The notes beneath the pieces were generated by a model. That model did not search any database, had not been told where the DNA came from, and saw only the letters and a list, made by a program, of their open reading frames with translations. Source: Sutcliffiella rhizosphaerae (GTDB taxonomy: Bacteria > Bacillota > Bacilli > Bacillales > Bacillaceae_I). Taken from it: a stretch of 64,000 nucleotides of DNA. Positions 42,630 through 52,528 of this stretch are shown here, piece by piece (positions within the stretch are counted from its first letter, which is position 1; every line of letters starts with the position of its first letter). Location: assembly GCF_917563925.1 (NCBI RefSeq), contig NZ_CAKJTJ010000019.1:1-64000 (forward strand), given 5' to 3'. Made by a program: the position numbers and the translations under genes.

Positions 42630-43391
42630 ATGACAAAGACAATTATTAAAACGAATAAATTGTGTAAAACCTTTTCAAGCGGGGGAATCCAACAGCATGT
42701 TTTAAAGAACCTTGATATCAGTTTAGTAGAAGGGGATTTCACCATTATAATGGGTAGCTCAGGTTCTGGGAAGTCCACTCTGCTTTACGCGATTAGTGGT
42801 ATGGATAAACCTACTATAGGTGAAATAGATTTTGCAGGGAATAATTTATCCAAATTAAATAACGATCAACTTGCTATTTTTAGAAGAAACCATTGTGGAT
42901 TTGTATTCCAGCAAATTCATTTGTTGGACAATATGAGTGTACTAGATAATATATTGGCAAGTGGCCTTTTAGTCCATAAGAATAGGAAGGAACTTGTGAA
43001 AAGGACGAAAGAATTGTTAGTACAAGTGGGCATCCAAGAAAATTCTTGGTCCAAATTTCCGACACAGCTTTCCGGTGGGGAAGCACAGAGAGTTGGAATA
43101 GTTAGGGCTATCATTAACAATCCAAAAGTATTGTTTGCAGATGAACCAACTGGAGCATTAAATTCTGCATCCAGTGATAGTGTTTTAGATGTCATTACCA
43201 ATGTTAATCGCAATGGACAAAGCGTAGTTTTGGTTACACATGATATAAAAACGGCGTTGCGTGGAAATCGAATTCTCTATTTGCGAGATGGCGTCATTTG
43301 TGGTGACTTGCAGTTAGGTGATTATAGTGAAGTAGAGAATGTGGACCGTTCTGAAAAGCTCAAACATTTCCTTACAGAAATGGGGTGGTAA
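42630..43391 (+). CDS. ABC transporter ATP-binding protein (MacB/LolD type)
   Basis: A 253-residue ATPase of the class that works with FtsX-type permeases. Walker A is GSSGSGKST near residue 43, the Q-loop FVFQQIHLL, the signature LSGGEAQRVGIVRAI and Walker B VLFADEPTGALN. AGGGAGATG precedes its ATG. It is one base from the permease gene and follows the two-component system. Such sets commonly give resistance to peptide antibiotics or envelope stress. Confidence 0.92.
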   Translation: MTKTIIKTNKLCKTFSSGGIQQHVLKNLDISLVEGDFTIIMGSSGSGKSTLLYAISGMDKPTIGEIDFAGNNLSKLNNDQLAIFRRNHCGFVFQQIHLLDNMSVLDNILASGLLVHKNRKELVKRTKELLVQVGIQENSWSKFPTQLSGGEAQRVGIVRAIINNPKVLFADEPTGALNSASSDSVLDVITNVNRNGQSVVLVTHDIKTALRGNRILYLRDGVICGDLQLGDYSEVENVDRSEKLKHFLTEMGW

Positions 43392-43392
43392 G

Positions 43393-45738
43393 ATGAATGT
43401 TTTGCATCTTGCCCTAGCGAATATTCGAAAGAGTAAATCTGCAGCGATTTCATTATTTATATTCATATTAGTTGCGGCACTGCTCCTTAATGTTGGTCTC
43501 ACAGTTATTAGTCAAATCCATGCATTTTTTGATGATAAAGTGGCGCAACTAAAGGACCCCCATGTTTCCATTGTAATGGATAAGTCAAATTATGATTCCA
43601 CTTATGAGGATTATTTTACGGATTATCCTGGGGTCACCGAGGTAGAAGCAGAAGAAATTGTAAGCATGGAAATGGCGAAATTTAATTACGGAAATAGTGA
43701 TTTATCAAGTAGTGTCATTATTCTCAATGCTGATACAGATCGAAAAATAGGACCATTAACATTTGTAGAAAAAATAAACACACCAAGTGCACAAGATATT
43801 TTTGTGCCTTATAGCTTTAAAACAAATGGTGGCAATAAACTAAATGATGAAATAACCATTACTTTTCAAGACAATGACTACACATATCGTATTGCTGGGT
43901 TCTTCGAAACAACGATGATGGGAACAAATAACATGGGTGTAATGAAATTTATGTTACCCCAAACCCCCTATGAAAGGTTAACAAAAGAACTAAATGAGCT
44001 AACAGATGGAGTAATCCTGTCCGCAGTGATGGAGGACGTAACACAATCAGCAAAGTTGGAAAGGGATTTTATTCAAACCTATCAACAAGCTACAGAAGGA
44101 GTAGCAAATGCTTATATTCGTGGATTGAATGTGGAGCTAGTTAAAGCCGTTAATACTTTGACCATTAACATCATTGCAACTATACTAGTAGCCTTTGCAG
44201 CTATAATAGTCCTCGTTTCACTTATTGTTATAGGTTTCCGTGTTTCTAATAGTATTGAGGATGGTATGACGAATATAGGAGTATTTAAAGCAATCGGCTA
44301 TACAAGCAGGCAAATTATTTCCTCTTATATTCTGCAATTTATCATTATTGCTTTTTGTGCGAGTATAGTTGGAATCGCGTTGTCATATGTATTCATGCCC
44401 TTTTTTGGAAATTTAATTTCTACCTTATCTGGACTAATTTGGCAACAAAATTTTGATTTCTTCATTAATATAATTTGTATTTTCCTTATTATGTTTTGTG
44501 TGACAGTCGTTACACTATTATCCTCCGGCCGTGTTAAAGGAATTCTGCCTGTTGCAGCCCTTCGTGGAGGTGTTTTGACCCATAGCTTCAAAAAAAATTA
44601 TTTTCCACTGGAGACGTCGAGAGGTGGGCTTCATTTTTTACTTGGTAGTAAGTCACTTGTCATAAATGCTAAGCAAAATATAATGATACTACTCATCATC
44701 ATAGCGTTAACCTTTGCTTCGGTATTCTCAGTTGTCCTTTATTACAATATTGCTTCAGATAAAACTGCCTTTATTAACCTCTCAGGAACGGAACCTGCAA
44801 ACGTGTATATCTCTGTACAGCAGGATTCAGATATAGGGCTACTGAAAGAAAATATAGAAAAGATGGATCATGTATCAAAGGTAAGAGTAATAGATTTAAT
44901 TGAAACAACTATTGAAGGACAATCGGTCTATACAAACGTTACGGATGATTACAGTTTATTAGAAAGTAATACTGTGTATGAAGGTCGTCAGCCAAATCAC
45001 GAAAATGAAATATCTATCTCCTGGGTCGTATCAAACCAAACAGGTAAAGAAATTGGCGATATGGTTGAAGTAGAGTATGGCAACGAATCGAAAAGCTATT
45101 TAGTAACTGGACTTAGTCAATCCTTTGGAAATGAAGGGACTGTAGCATCAGTAACATTTGAAGGAATTCAACAATTAAAACCAGATTATGAAGGCTTCAC
45201 CCTCTATGTATATCTAGATGGGATATCGAACAAAGAATTTATTAGCAACATTCAATCAGAATATGGAGAGCATATTTTTGGAACGATAGATATCGATGAA
45301 AATATTGAAAGCCAAACAGGCATGTTTACTACAGCAGTATTAACTGTAATGATAATAGTCCTAATCATTACCGTTCTAGTAGTAGTAATGATTCTATATT
45401 TAGTAATCAAAACGATGATTATTAAACGTAGGAAAGAGTTCGGAGTAATGAAAGCTATCGGCTACTCTACCATCCAACTAATGAATCAAATCTCCATTAG
45501 CTTTCTCCCAGTAATTATTTCAGGAACTGTCATTGGAGGTGTGCTAGGCTATTTCTTCACAAACCCCATGCTCTCGGTATTACTATCAAGCGCAGGAGTT
45601 AAAAGCTTGGATTTTACAATCAGTCTTCCAATTATTCTTTTACCTTGTGTAGGGATACTTGTTTTAGCCTATCTAGTCTCGATGTTAGTTTCTCGACGAA
45701 TTAAGAAAATTTCTGCTTATAGTTTGATTACGGAGTAG
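43393..45738 (+). CDS. FtsX-domain ABC transporter permease
   Basis: A 781-residue membrane protein with eight predicted helices in a duplicated 1+3 layout: helix 1 (residues 15-38), a large extracellular domain (40-240), helices 2-4 (about 255-385), then a second copy with helix 5 near 430, another extracellular domain, and helices 6-8 at the C-terminus. Both FtsX cores end in motifs of the type GVFKAIGYTSRQI and GVMKAIGYSTIQL. Topology fits a mechanotransmission-type permease rather than BceB. The ATG at 43393 has GGGGTGG close by; the longer frame lies in the ATPase gene. Confidence 0.9.
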   Translation: MNVLHLALANIRKSKSAAISLFIFILVAALLLNVGLTVISQIHAFFDDKVAQLKDPHVSIVMDKSNYDSTYEDYFTDYPGVTEVEAEEIVSMEMAKFNYGNSDLSSSVIILNADTDRKIGPLTFVEKINTPSAQDIFVPYSFKTNGGNKLNDEITITFQDNDYTYRIAGFFETTMMGTNNMGVMKFMLPQTPYERLTKELNELTDGVILSAVMEDVTQSAKLERDFIQTYQQATEGVANAYIRGLNVELVKAVNTLTINIIATILVAFAAIIVLVSLIVIGFRVSNSIEDGMTNIGVFKAIGYTSRQIISSYILQFIIIAFCASIVGIALSYVFMPFFGNLISTLSGLIWQQNFDFFINIICIFLIMFCVTVVTLLSSGRVKGILPVAALRGGVLTHSFKKNYFPLETSRGGLHFLLGSKSLVINAKQNIMILLIIIALTFASVFSVVLYYNIASDKTAFINLSGTEPANVYISVQQDSDIGLLKENIEKMDHVSKVRVIDLIETTIEGQSVYTNVTDDYSLLESNTVYEGRQPNHENEISISWVVSNQTGKEIGDMVEVEYGNESKSYLVTGLSQSFGNEGTVASVTFEGIQQLKPDYEGFTLYVYLDGISNKEFISNIQSEYGEHIFGTIDIDENIESQTGMFTTAVLTVMIIVLIITVLVVVMILYLVIKTMIIKRRKEFGVMKAIGYSTIQLMNQISISFLPVIISGTVIGGVLGYFFTNPMLSVLLSSAGVKSLDFTISLPIILLPCVGILVLAYLVSMLVSRRIKKISAYSLITE

Positions 45739-45784
45739 GATAAATTACTTGAAAACTAGTAATTGTTAATATACGTTATCAACC

Positions 45785-45827
45785 AAAGGGACTGCCCAAA
45801 AAGTACTTTCATCGAGCAGTCCCTTTT
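45785..45827 (+). terminator. Terminator of the two-component/ABC operon
   Basis: AAAGGGACTGC (45785-45795) pairs with GCAGTCCCTTT (45816-45826), and another T follows. A 20-base loop separates the arms. Confidence 0.75.
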
Positions 45828-45847
45828 AGCAGGATATTTCTGCTGTT

Positions 45848-46000
45848 TATCTCTGCTATTAGTCTCGCTTTCCAAGGGCCTTGAGCCTTCACTCTTCGTT
45901 TGGGGACTTAAGACTACTGCTACTTTAGAAACTTCGGCAGCATTTCATCACACTCAGGAAATTCTTGCATTTTCAAGGAGCCTTCGCATTTTGTTCTGAT
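45848..46000. repeat. Degenerate, inverted copy of the GC-rich element
   Basis: GTTTATCTCTGC opens it, with CTCGCTTTCCAAGGGCC and later AGGAGCCTTCGCATTTTG. This is a reversed and worn version of the elements at 12441 and 40270. The 78-codon frame across it is not a gene. Together with 46001-46229, which shows nothing, this fills the gap before the acetyltransferase. Confidence 0.5.
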
Positions 46001-46229
46001 AATGAGCTAAAACGGCTTAGTCAGAAAGAAAACATCGTCTGTATTTTTAAAAAGACGATGTCGTTTATCCTAGCCTATTCCTATTAATGATAGTTTCTTA
46101 TAGTACATCCTATTCTGGTTTTAAAAAGGTTTGCGATGTTGACTTGAACTGTCTATCCTAACCTGAATTCTTGAGACATAGATTTATAATGTAGAAATAT
46201 TTAGATTTGTAGAAGCTTTAAATATTTTT

Positions 46230-46825
46230 TTAACTATCTTCTTTTAGTGTCTCAACAAACTCATCTTTTGTTAATCCAAACAAAATAAAATCTAATATTG
46301 TCCGTTTATATATACTACTTGTCGGCGAACACCTTCTTGTACACAACCGAGTTTTTTCATCATCTTAGCGGAACCAACATTTCCTTCAAGAACATAATCA
46401 TTGAATTTATTAAGTCTTCGTTCAAGGAACGCATATTTTAAAAGGATTCTCATTGCGCTTAAGCCGTAACCCTTTCCCCGATATTCTTTATCAACAACTA
46501 TTCCAATACTAAACGTCCCATTTCTTTCATCAATACTATTTAAATTAATTCCACCAATACTCGTTCCATCAATATTTTCAATAGTAAACATTATTCTTCC
46601 ATTTGTTGAAGTGAAATCAGCATTATCCTCTGTGAACTTTTTAGAACCTGGTATTGTAGGAGGAAGCTCAATGGCACATTCCAATAGACGTCGAGCAGGT
46701 GTATCAAACTTACTAGTATAGTCTTCTTTCCAATCTTCAGGCTGAATAGCACGCAATCTAACTTTATCATCTTGCCAAAAATAATTACTATAATCTATTT
46801 TTCTCTTCATATCTTCCATATTCAT
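46230..46825 (-). pseudogene. GNAT acetyltransferase with frameshifted C-terminus
   Basis: A GNAT-family N-acetyltransferase resembling RimJ/RimL types. Residues 1-177 are intact: VRLRAIQPEDWKEDY, acetyl-CoA motif VVDKEYRGKGYGLSAMRILLKYAF, and LEGNVGSAKMMKKLGCVQEG. The frame then stops after VVYINGQY (at 46292-46294). Two bases on, another frame gives LDFILFGLTKDEFVETLKEDS and a stop at 46230, which is the normal family ending. A single indel therefore removes the last beta strand. The catalytic core might fold, but activity is doubtful. Confidence 0.75.
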
Positions 46826-47036
46826 TAAGCTCCTTAGTTAATATGTGTATTTTTTACATGCCTTAATGTTCGACACTGTAATAAAAGTCCTTTAAATTCC
46901 ATTGAACTATGAGATTGAACATCTAAAGAAAAGTTAAGAGTAGATTATAAAATAAAACCAATCCTACATACTCACCATATCTATCTTTGTGATAAACTGA
47001 TATTAACATTTTATGAAAAATATGGAGGAAGATAAT

Positions 47037-47576
47037 TTGGAAAATAACATTGAAATACAAGTAAGTGGGACTATAACATTAGAGGATTTTAAACAGCATA
47101 ATACATATCACATTGAGAGATTTATTAAAATTAGTTATTTTGTACTCTTTTTTATTTTCTTTGCTCTATTTTCTAGCCTACTATTTTTAATTGAGGATTT
47201 TCTAATTAATTTTATACTATTTATAGTAAATACAATTGTAGCCTTAATACTGTCTAGTTTATTAATATTATATACCTAATTTATCCATAGATGGAAAGTA
47301 GTCAAAGAATTTAAAAGCGATAAACTAATACAACAGCCAATTATCTATACTTTTAATGATGATTCCATTATTCAAAAAAGAGGTAAATCTAGAAACTTCA
47401 TTGAATGGTCTGAAATTTTAGTAGTTCACGAGAGGAAAGAGATGTTTCAATTATATATTTCCAAGAATAAAGCAATATTGTTAAACAAAGGTTTTTTTTC
47501 GTCCCTTAATGATAAAACACAATTTAAAAAAATTATGACTGAACACATTAACCCTGATAAGATAAAGTTCTTATAG
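47037..47576 (+). pseudogene. YcxB-like membrane protein with one in-frame stop
   Basis: The TTG at 47037 follows ATGGAGGAAG. It encodes MENNIEIQVSGTITLEDFKQHNTYH and two membrane helices, stops at TAA 47277-47279, and resumes in the same frame with HRWKVVKEFKSDKLIQQPIIYTFNDDSIIQKRGKS and FIEWSEILVVHERKEMFQLYISKN, ending at 47576. This is the full YcxB-family layout (N-strand, two helices, C-terminal soluble domain). One substitution inactivates it. Confidence 0.7.
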
Positions 47577-47609
47577 AATGATAAAACAAATAAAAACATT
47601 AAAAACCCA

Positions 47610-47647
47610 CGAAAATGTCAAATTAACTAACATTTTCGAGTTTTTTT
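47610..47647 (+). terminator. Terminator after the YcxB-like gene
   Basis: CGAAAATGT (47610-47618) pairs with ACATTTTCG (47630-47638), and AGTTTTTTTT follows. Confidence 0.85.
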
Positions 47648-47755
47648 TATTTTACTATTACTTAATATGATAAAATTATAATATGGAATATAATTCTATA
47701 TTTGTTATTATATTGTGGTTCTGAAGAAAGTCACATTGTCTGCGGGAGAGTGTTT

Positions 47756-48006
47756 ATGAGCAAAACTAATATAGCCATAAACGGTTTACCGGAATTTTTG
47801 TAACCGTTTTTTGTAGCATGTTATATGGAATTAGTGGAATACGAGAAGGTTCTACAAATGATGCGTTCATACTAATTTGGTTATTTGTTTGGGGACTTGG
47901 GTTAATCGTCCAATTTATGAAGATAAACAAGGTTATAGGGTTGGTTATTACCTTTATTCCTGTGGTTTATTTTATATATATTTATGTAATGGCAATGTCA
48001 TTATGA
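47756..48006 (+). pseudogene. Small membrane protein with one frameshift
   Basis: The ATG at 47756 behind GGGAGAG opens MSKTNIAING, then runs out of frame. One base later the frame TGIFVTVFCSMLYGISGIREGSTNDAFILIWLFVWGLGLIVQ continues to MAMSL and a stop at 48006. The combined product would be about 83 residues with three hydrophobic helices. It is not a recognised family. The part from the internal ATG at 47818 has no ribosome binding site. Confidence 0.55.
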
Positions 48007-48067
48007 GCTGCCTTTGTTAGTTTAAGTTTTGTAAAAGCTCCCAGCTTTTCGGAGGATAGGATTAAAG

Positions 48068-48910
48068 ATGGAGAAAATGAATCAAATTGTAGATCTGTTA
48101 AGGAATAATGATTTATTAGAGGATGGAAGTATCGAGTTAAAACGGTTAAAAAGCGGTACAACCAATGGGGTTTTGTATACGATCATAGTAAATAAAAAAC
48201 CAACATATGTGGTAAAAATAGATGACCCAAAAATTATCATTCCAACTCAGGAGTTTTTCCATGCATACAAAGAAGTAAAATTGTTACCTAATGTGCTGTA
48301 TGCAGATGAAACAAAAGAATATATTGTATATACGCATATTCCAGGACAAACACATGTTAATCGAGGGTCTAAAGTAGCATGGATGACTATTTTAATAAAA
48401 CAATTATTTAATAACTACAAAAGAATAGAAAAGGATATCCCATGGGGAAGAGTGAATGGAATACCTAGAAAATCCTGGTCAGATTTTAATCAATCTAGTT
48501 TAGAGATTGCCAAAGAGAACATTGGCAATTTATTTCCTGAAAAAGAGCATAAAAGAGTAGAAGGCCTAGTAAATGAAATGAAAAAATATCATTCTTATGA
48601 TGAGAAGTTTTATTTACACGGAGATGCGGGAGTTCATAATTTAGTCTACTAGGAAAATCAATTACAAGGAATTATTGACCCATCACCATTGATTGGTCCC
48701 ATAGTTTATGATTTTACCTATGCGTTTTGTTCTTCTCCAGATAGTCTTGATATTAACACATTAATGTCTCTATTTGAGCTCTGGGATGGCCATACTTCTT
48801 TTTCGAAGGAGCAAATAATCAATGAAGTAATTTTCCAGTTGTATACACGAATTGGAGTATGTATGAAAGTACATCCTCATGACCTTGATGATTATTTGGA
48901 GGCGTTCTAA
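48068..48910 (+). pseudogene. Aminoglycoside phosphotransferase-like gene with one in-frame stop
   Basis: An APH-family kinase. It starts at ATG 48068 (GGAGGATAGG upstream) with LKRLKSGTTNGVLYTIIVNKKPTYVVKIDD, followed by YIVYTHIPG and the catalytic loop FYLHGDAGVHNLVY. There a TAG at 48650-48652 interrupts. In the same frame NQLQGIIDPSPLIGPIVYDFTYAF supplies the metal-binding aspartate, and it ends at 48910. All motifs are present across 280 codons. Because the catalytic and metal sites are on opposite sides of the stop, the truncated protein should be inactive. Confidence 0.78.
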
Positions 48911-48932
48911 TTTTTGAATAAGGGGAAAACAC

Positions 48933-49406
48933 GTGAAATTTTATAGGATAAAACAGTCATTGGTATTTTTAGTATTAATTATTTTTGCTATAGTGGCAGA
49001 CTTTAATATAGATAATTAGTTACTGACAATGGAAGATAGCATCCTAAAAACACTAGTGGTTGTCGTTTCTATCTCTATCGTTTTGTTTGCTTGTAATCAA
49101 CTGTTGTATAATTACGCCAAGAAAGAAAAATCCTTCATGAAGCACCGTAAATGGGACAAGATGTTTATCGTCATATTTATTTGGTTAATCTTTTCTTTTT
49201 CTCTGTTTATCCTGCTCTTTATAATGACACCGTTAGAAGGGTCAATTCTTCAACATGCTTGGTTGATGTTTATAGTTGTCTATTATTTCTTATTTTTCAT
49301 TCATCTATTTGTTCTATCGATTGTTCACAAAATAAATTCTTCAGCCTTAATAAATAACCACCCATTGGATACATGTGGGTGGTTATTTGATGAGCTATTA
49401 CAGTAA
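48933..49406 (+). pseudogene. Small membrane protein with one in-frame stop
   Basis: A GTG at 48933 follows AAGGGGAAAA and reads KFYRIKQSLVFLVLIIFAI and DFNIDN, then TAG at 49017-49019. The same frame continues LLTMEDSILKTLVVVVSISIVLFACNQLLY with three more helices. It runs through the terminator hairpin at 49352-49388 before stopping at 49406. Reading through a terminator suggests that the original stop codon near 49357 was also lost by a frame change. No family is recognised. Confidence 0.5.
49352..49390 (+). terminator. Terminator hairpin
   Basis: AAATAACCACCCA (49352-49364) pairs perfectly with TGGGTGGTTATTT (49376-49388) around an eleven-base loop. It is usable in both directions between the convergent genes at 48933 and 49423. 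Confidence 0.85.
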
Positions 49407-49422
49407 TATACATATTTCTCTC

Positions 49423-49704
49423 TCAAAACTTTGCTTTAAAGAATTGGATAATATGCTTACCAGCGTTGGTTCGAAATATAATAGCTATTATGTATGCAAC
49501 TGCCCCATAAAAAATACCACCTACAATGAACCCCCAGAATAGTTCTCGGCCTGCTCTTTCCTCATAACCATCCCAAGGACTTTCACCATCTAAGATTTCG
49601 AATAAACCTATGCCATATTTAAAATAGGCTAATACCAATCCTAAAAAGCCTCCAATAATCATCCCAATAATAATAAATCTAAATAACGTATTAAACCTAG
49701 ACAT
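49423..49704 (-). CDS. Small two-helix membrane protein
   Basis: A 93-residue protein with two glycine-rich membrane helices (FIIIGMIIGGFLGLVLAYF and LFWGFIVGGIFYGAVAYIIAIIF) joined by an acidic loop, and a basic tail. Not recognised. The ATG at 49704 has GGGAGATTT upstream. The frame is open further back to 49797, but that part lacks a ribosome binding site. Confidence 0.55.
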   Translation of the reverse strand: MSRFNTLFRFIIIGMIIGGFLGLVLAYFKYGIGLFEILDGESPWDGYEERAGRELFWGFIVGGIFYGAVAYIIAIIFRTNAGKHIIQFFKAKF

Positions 49705-50000
49705 ATTTAAAATCTCCCTATATAGATTAAATATTATTTTCTTAATTATTTTATCGGTACTTGATGTTAGATCTTTACTTTTTAGTAAAACAAACACTCA
49801 CTGGGAGGTTAATACAACGTAAAGATATTGTATAGGTATTAGACTTAATCAAATGTTTTCGGTTAATATTTGGCTATTTTCTTGAACATTGCTTAATATA
49901 TCCGTTAAATATTTTTCGAAAACAGGGAGAAGGTTAAGATTGACCATAGGAATAGGTATACTGATAATGTTGCAGGAATCTCATGTAATTAGACAAAAAA

Positions 50001-50033
50001 GCCTCCTAAAATCAAAAGAAAACATTAGGAGGC
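50001..50033 (-). terminator. Terminator of the GyrI-like gene
   Basis: GCCTCCTAA (50001-50009) pairs with TTAGGAGGC (50025-50033). On the minus strand it ends in a run of six Ts, so it serves the gene at 50081. Confidence 0.88.
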
Positions 50034-50080
50034 GTTGAAAAATAATTTTAATAGTAAAAAAGTGTGAGAGCTACCTGTTC

Positions 50081-50692
50081 TTAATTCTTAGCAACATCAA
50101 CAGATACGACTGTCTTACAATTATGAGCTGGATAACAATCCATTGCGGGATGTAAGTAGATTACACGCCATTGTCCTATCGGCTGATACCCTCGTTTATG
50201 CATTTCACTTTTCATAGTTTCATAAACTTTTTCCACATCCTTATAGTGACCAACATGAAGCTTTTGTGCAGTCAAGGTAGGAGGGCGCTTCACAAATGAA
50301 ATCGTAGGTAAATCCTTTACACGCAATTTTTTCTTTACTTTTTCTTTTGCTCGTTCATACATTTCTTCGGTAGCGCGATCTGATACTAACATCATTTGAT
50401 CTACCACCCACTTACCATCGGTAGTCTTTTCATGCCAAATATATTCTGGTGGCATTAGTTTGAATTTATATTCAAGCTCTACTTTAGAGATTTGTTTTAT
50501 CTGATTGACAACTTTCCAAGCTAGCCATCTTTCGTCGATAGGTTCCGGTCTCCCATCCCAATCCATATTGTAAGAGGTGACCATTCGCTGTGAAACATAT
50601 TTCAGCTCTGGTAGTGGCTGAATCACTAGCTCTTCTTTTTTAGGTAAGTAAGTTTCTGGATATTTCTTCCGATAGTCATACGTTTTTAACAT
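50081..50692 (-). CDS. GyrI-like small-molecule-binding domain protein
   Basis: A 203-residue cytosolic protein with a GyrI/Rob effector-binding fold of the stand-alone type. It begins KTYDYRKKYPETYLPKKEEL and contains the two SHS2 repeats with VELEYKFKLMPPEYIWHE and LTAQKLHVGHYKDVEKVYETM, ending QWRVIYLHPAMDC. Such proteins bind or hydrolyse cyclic or drug-like small molecules. The ATG at 50692 with GGAG seven bases upstream is preferred to the GTG at 50704. It has its own terminator and stands alone. Confidence 0.78.
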   Translation of the reverse strand: MLKTYDYRKKYPETYLPKKEELVIQPLPELKYVSQRMVTSYNMDWDGRPEPIDERWLAWKVVNQIKQISKVELEYKFKLMPPEYIWHEKTTDGKWVVDQMMLVSDRATEEMYERAKEKVKKKLRVKDLPTISFVKRPPTLTAQKLHVGHYKDVEKVYETMKSEMHKRGYQPIGQWRVIYLHPAMDCYPAHNCKTVVSVDVAKN

Positions 50693-50971
50693 GTAACACT
50701 CCACTCCCCTTTAGTTTTGAGATACTACATTTATGTTGAATTTCTTTTGTTGAGCAACCTTTTTAAATATGGGACCAGTTAATTCTTGGATTTTTAAAAT
50801 CAAAAATATGTAAAGTTGTTTAACATATTTTAACATATAATTACAAAATAAGAGAAGGACGAAATTGACTCTGCTTGAAAGCTAATTGAAAAAATAGTTT
50901 ATAAAAAGAGAAACTTTATGATTTACGTACCGTATAGTAAGTGAGTGGAAATAAAATACAGGAGGCCTGTG

Positions 50972-51373
50972 ATGAGAAAATTTATTACGTATTTTTTCTG
51001 GACGTTATTTATTGGGAGTGTTTTCTATTTTGGTTTAATGTATCAAGATCATTTAATAAATGAGGCACGAATGAACTTCAATATGTTACCTGCAGTTATC
51101 TATGCCACATTATTTCCAATATTGCTTGGGATATTGCTGCGCTTACCAAAATTGTTAAAAGAAATAAAAGAGCAAAAAGAATGGTCAGTTAATTGGATAA
51201 AGTTATTAACAATCGGTCTCCCTACTCTATATATTGCAATTGTTCCACCACTTTCCTTTTCAACTTCAAGTTTCTACCTCCCGTTTACAATGCAAATAGT
51301 ACATTTAGATGTAACAACAGTAGTAGGTTTGATTTTCGGTTATGTGTTACTCGATAGTTTAAAGAAAGAATAA
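50972..51373 (+). CDS. Membrane protein of unknown function
   Basis: A 133-residue protein with four hydrophobic helices (about 5-24, 37-56, 76-96, 104-126). It includes RKFITYFFWTLFIGSVFYFGLMYQDHLI and PFTMQIVHLDVTTVVGLIFGY. AGGAGG sits eight bases before the ATG at 50972. An upstream GTG at 50945 in the same frame lacks a site. Its function is not recognised. Confidence 0.6.
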   Translation: MRKFITYFFWTLFIGSVFYFGLMYQDHLINEARMNFNMLPAVIYATLFPILLGILLRLPKLLKEIKEQKEWSVNWIKLLTIGLPTLYIAIVPPLSFSTSSFYLPFTMQIVHLDVTTVVGLIFGYVLLDSLKKE

Positions 51374-51566
51374 CATTTGTAGCAAACTTTTCGACGAAGA
51401 ACAAAAGCCCTTATGTAAAAGAGGCATCTTTAAGCCTATAGGCTTTGGGACTCTGTTGTTATGTACCTCTTTTTATTTTTGGCATAGTGTTAATAACAAA
51501 TTGCTAGGTTGTTAGTGAAGGGTCCATGATAATGAAAAAAAACCTTTTGAAAAAACAAAAAAGGGA

Positions 51567-51590
51567 CAACCATTGTCATCCCTAAAAACT
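51567..51590 (-). terminator. Terminator of the ECF sigma gene
   Basis: On the minus strand AGGGATGACAA pairs with TTGTCCCT through one bulged base and is followed by six Ts. It lies right at the stop codon of the sigma gene. Confidence 0.75.
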
Positions 51591-52528
51591 TAGCTCCAAT
51601 TTACTGGTGGTTTTACTAATTGTACCTTTAATCCAAGTTCTTCTGCTGCAGCTAAAATAAATTCTTTTCTGAAGAAATAACTTTTATGACTTACTATTTT
51701 TCCATTTTCAATCTCTTGCATTTGAATGTCATGTAGTTCAAGACCATGATCACCATTCGTTAGCACAATAATTACTGGTTTGCCCCATAGAATGATTTCT
51801 TTAGCTTTATGGCCAGGCAAACCAAATCTTAGAGACCCTTTCAGCATTTCATTTTTAGAAAATTCTTGGAAACCAAAAAACGCTTCATTTTGTGCTTGCT
51901 CACTAAATAATTTTAACATGCTATTTAAATCTCCATTATTAAAGGCTTCTAAGTAGGCTTGGATGGTTACGTTATGACCTGGAGTATTTATTTTCGTTTT
52001 GTTTATCGAAAAATCCACAGAAGCTATTTTTCTTCGGGCACGTTGCACGGCTGAATACACACCTCCAGGAGTGCTTTTGACAATCCCAGCTACTTCTTCT
52101 GCACTAAATTGAAAAATATCCAATAATAGGAATGCTGCTGTTTGTTTAGGGGTTAAATTCGATTCTAACGATGTTAGGATTTCTTCTAGAAATAAACGAT
52201 CCGAAAAATCAAGATTTGGTTCAGGTACTTCATCTAATGTTCCTATTTCTCTTTTTAGCTTTCTACACTGATCGAGCCAAGTATTTGTTGCGACTCTGAA
52301 TAAGTAGAATTTTTTGTCTGTAATATCACTCCATCGTTGGGGAAGTAATCCAAAAGCTTTTATCATAGTTTCTTGATAAAGATCTTCTCCATCCCAAGGG
52401 GAACTAGTGACGTATTTACAATAATTCCATAGATCTGATGAATAAACTGAAACTATTTCTGCAAATTCATTTCTTAACTTTCGAGCTTCCTCTACTAAAA
52501 ACTTGTTAATATTATTTATTTGATCCAT
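51590..52528 (-). CDS. ECF sigma factor with SnoaL-like C-terminal domain
   Basis: A 312-residue RNA polymerase sigma factor. Region 2 (residues 20-85) contains WDGEDLYQETMIKAFGLLPQRW, and region 4 (about 120-170) has LTPKQTAAFLLLDIFQFSAEEVAGIVKSTPGGVYSAVQRARRKI. A SnoaL-like alpha/beta domain (190-300; IQAYLEAFNNGDLNSMLKLFSE) follows. ECF factors with such a tail need no separate anti-sigma; the tail tunes activity. No anti-sigma gene is adjacent, which fits. The start has AGGAGG nearby. Confidence 0.87.
   Translation of the reverse strand: MDQINNINKFLVEEARKLRNEFAEIVSVYSSDLWNYCKYVTSSPWDGEDLYQETMIKAFGLLPQRWSDITDKKFYLFRVATNTWLDQCRKLKREIGTLDEVPEPNLDFSDRLFLEEILTSLESNLTPKQTAAFLLLDIFQFSAEEVAGIVKSTPGGVYSAVQRARRKIASVDFSINKTKINTPGHNVTIQAYLEAFNNGDLNSMLKLFSEQAQNEAFFGFQEFSKNEMLKGSLRFGLPGHKAKEIILWGKPVIIVLTNGDHGLELHDIQMQEIENGKIVSHKSYFFRKEFILAAAEELGLKVQLVKPPVNWS

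Noticed and set aside
40554-45738. Bce-type antibiotic-sensing module
   Set aside because: The kinase has a large extracellular sensor rather than a short intramembrane one, and the permease has two extracellular domains in a duplicated FtsX layout instead of the BceB arrangement.
45763-45999. 78-codon plus-strand frame
   Set aside because: It crosses a terminator hairpin and a degenerate copy of the intergenic repeat, with no ribosome binding site.
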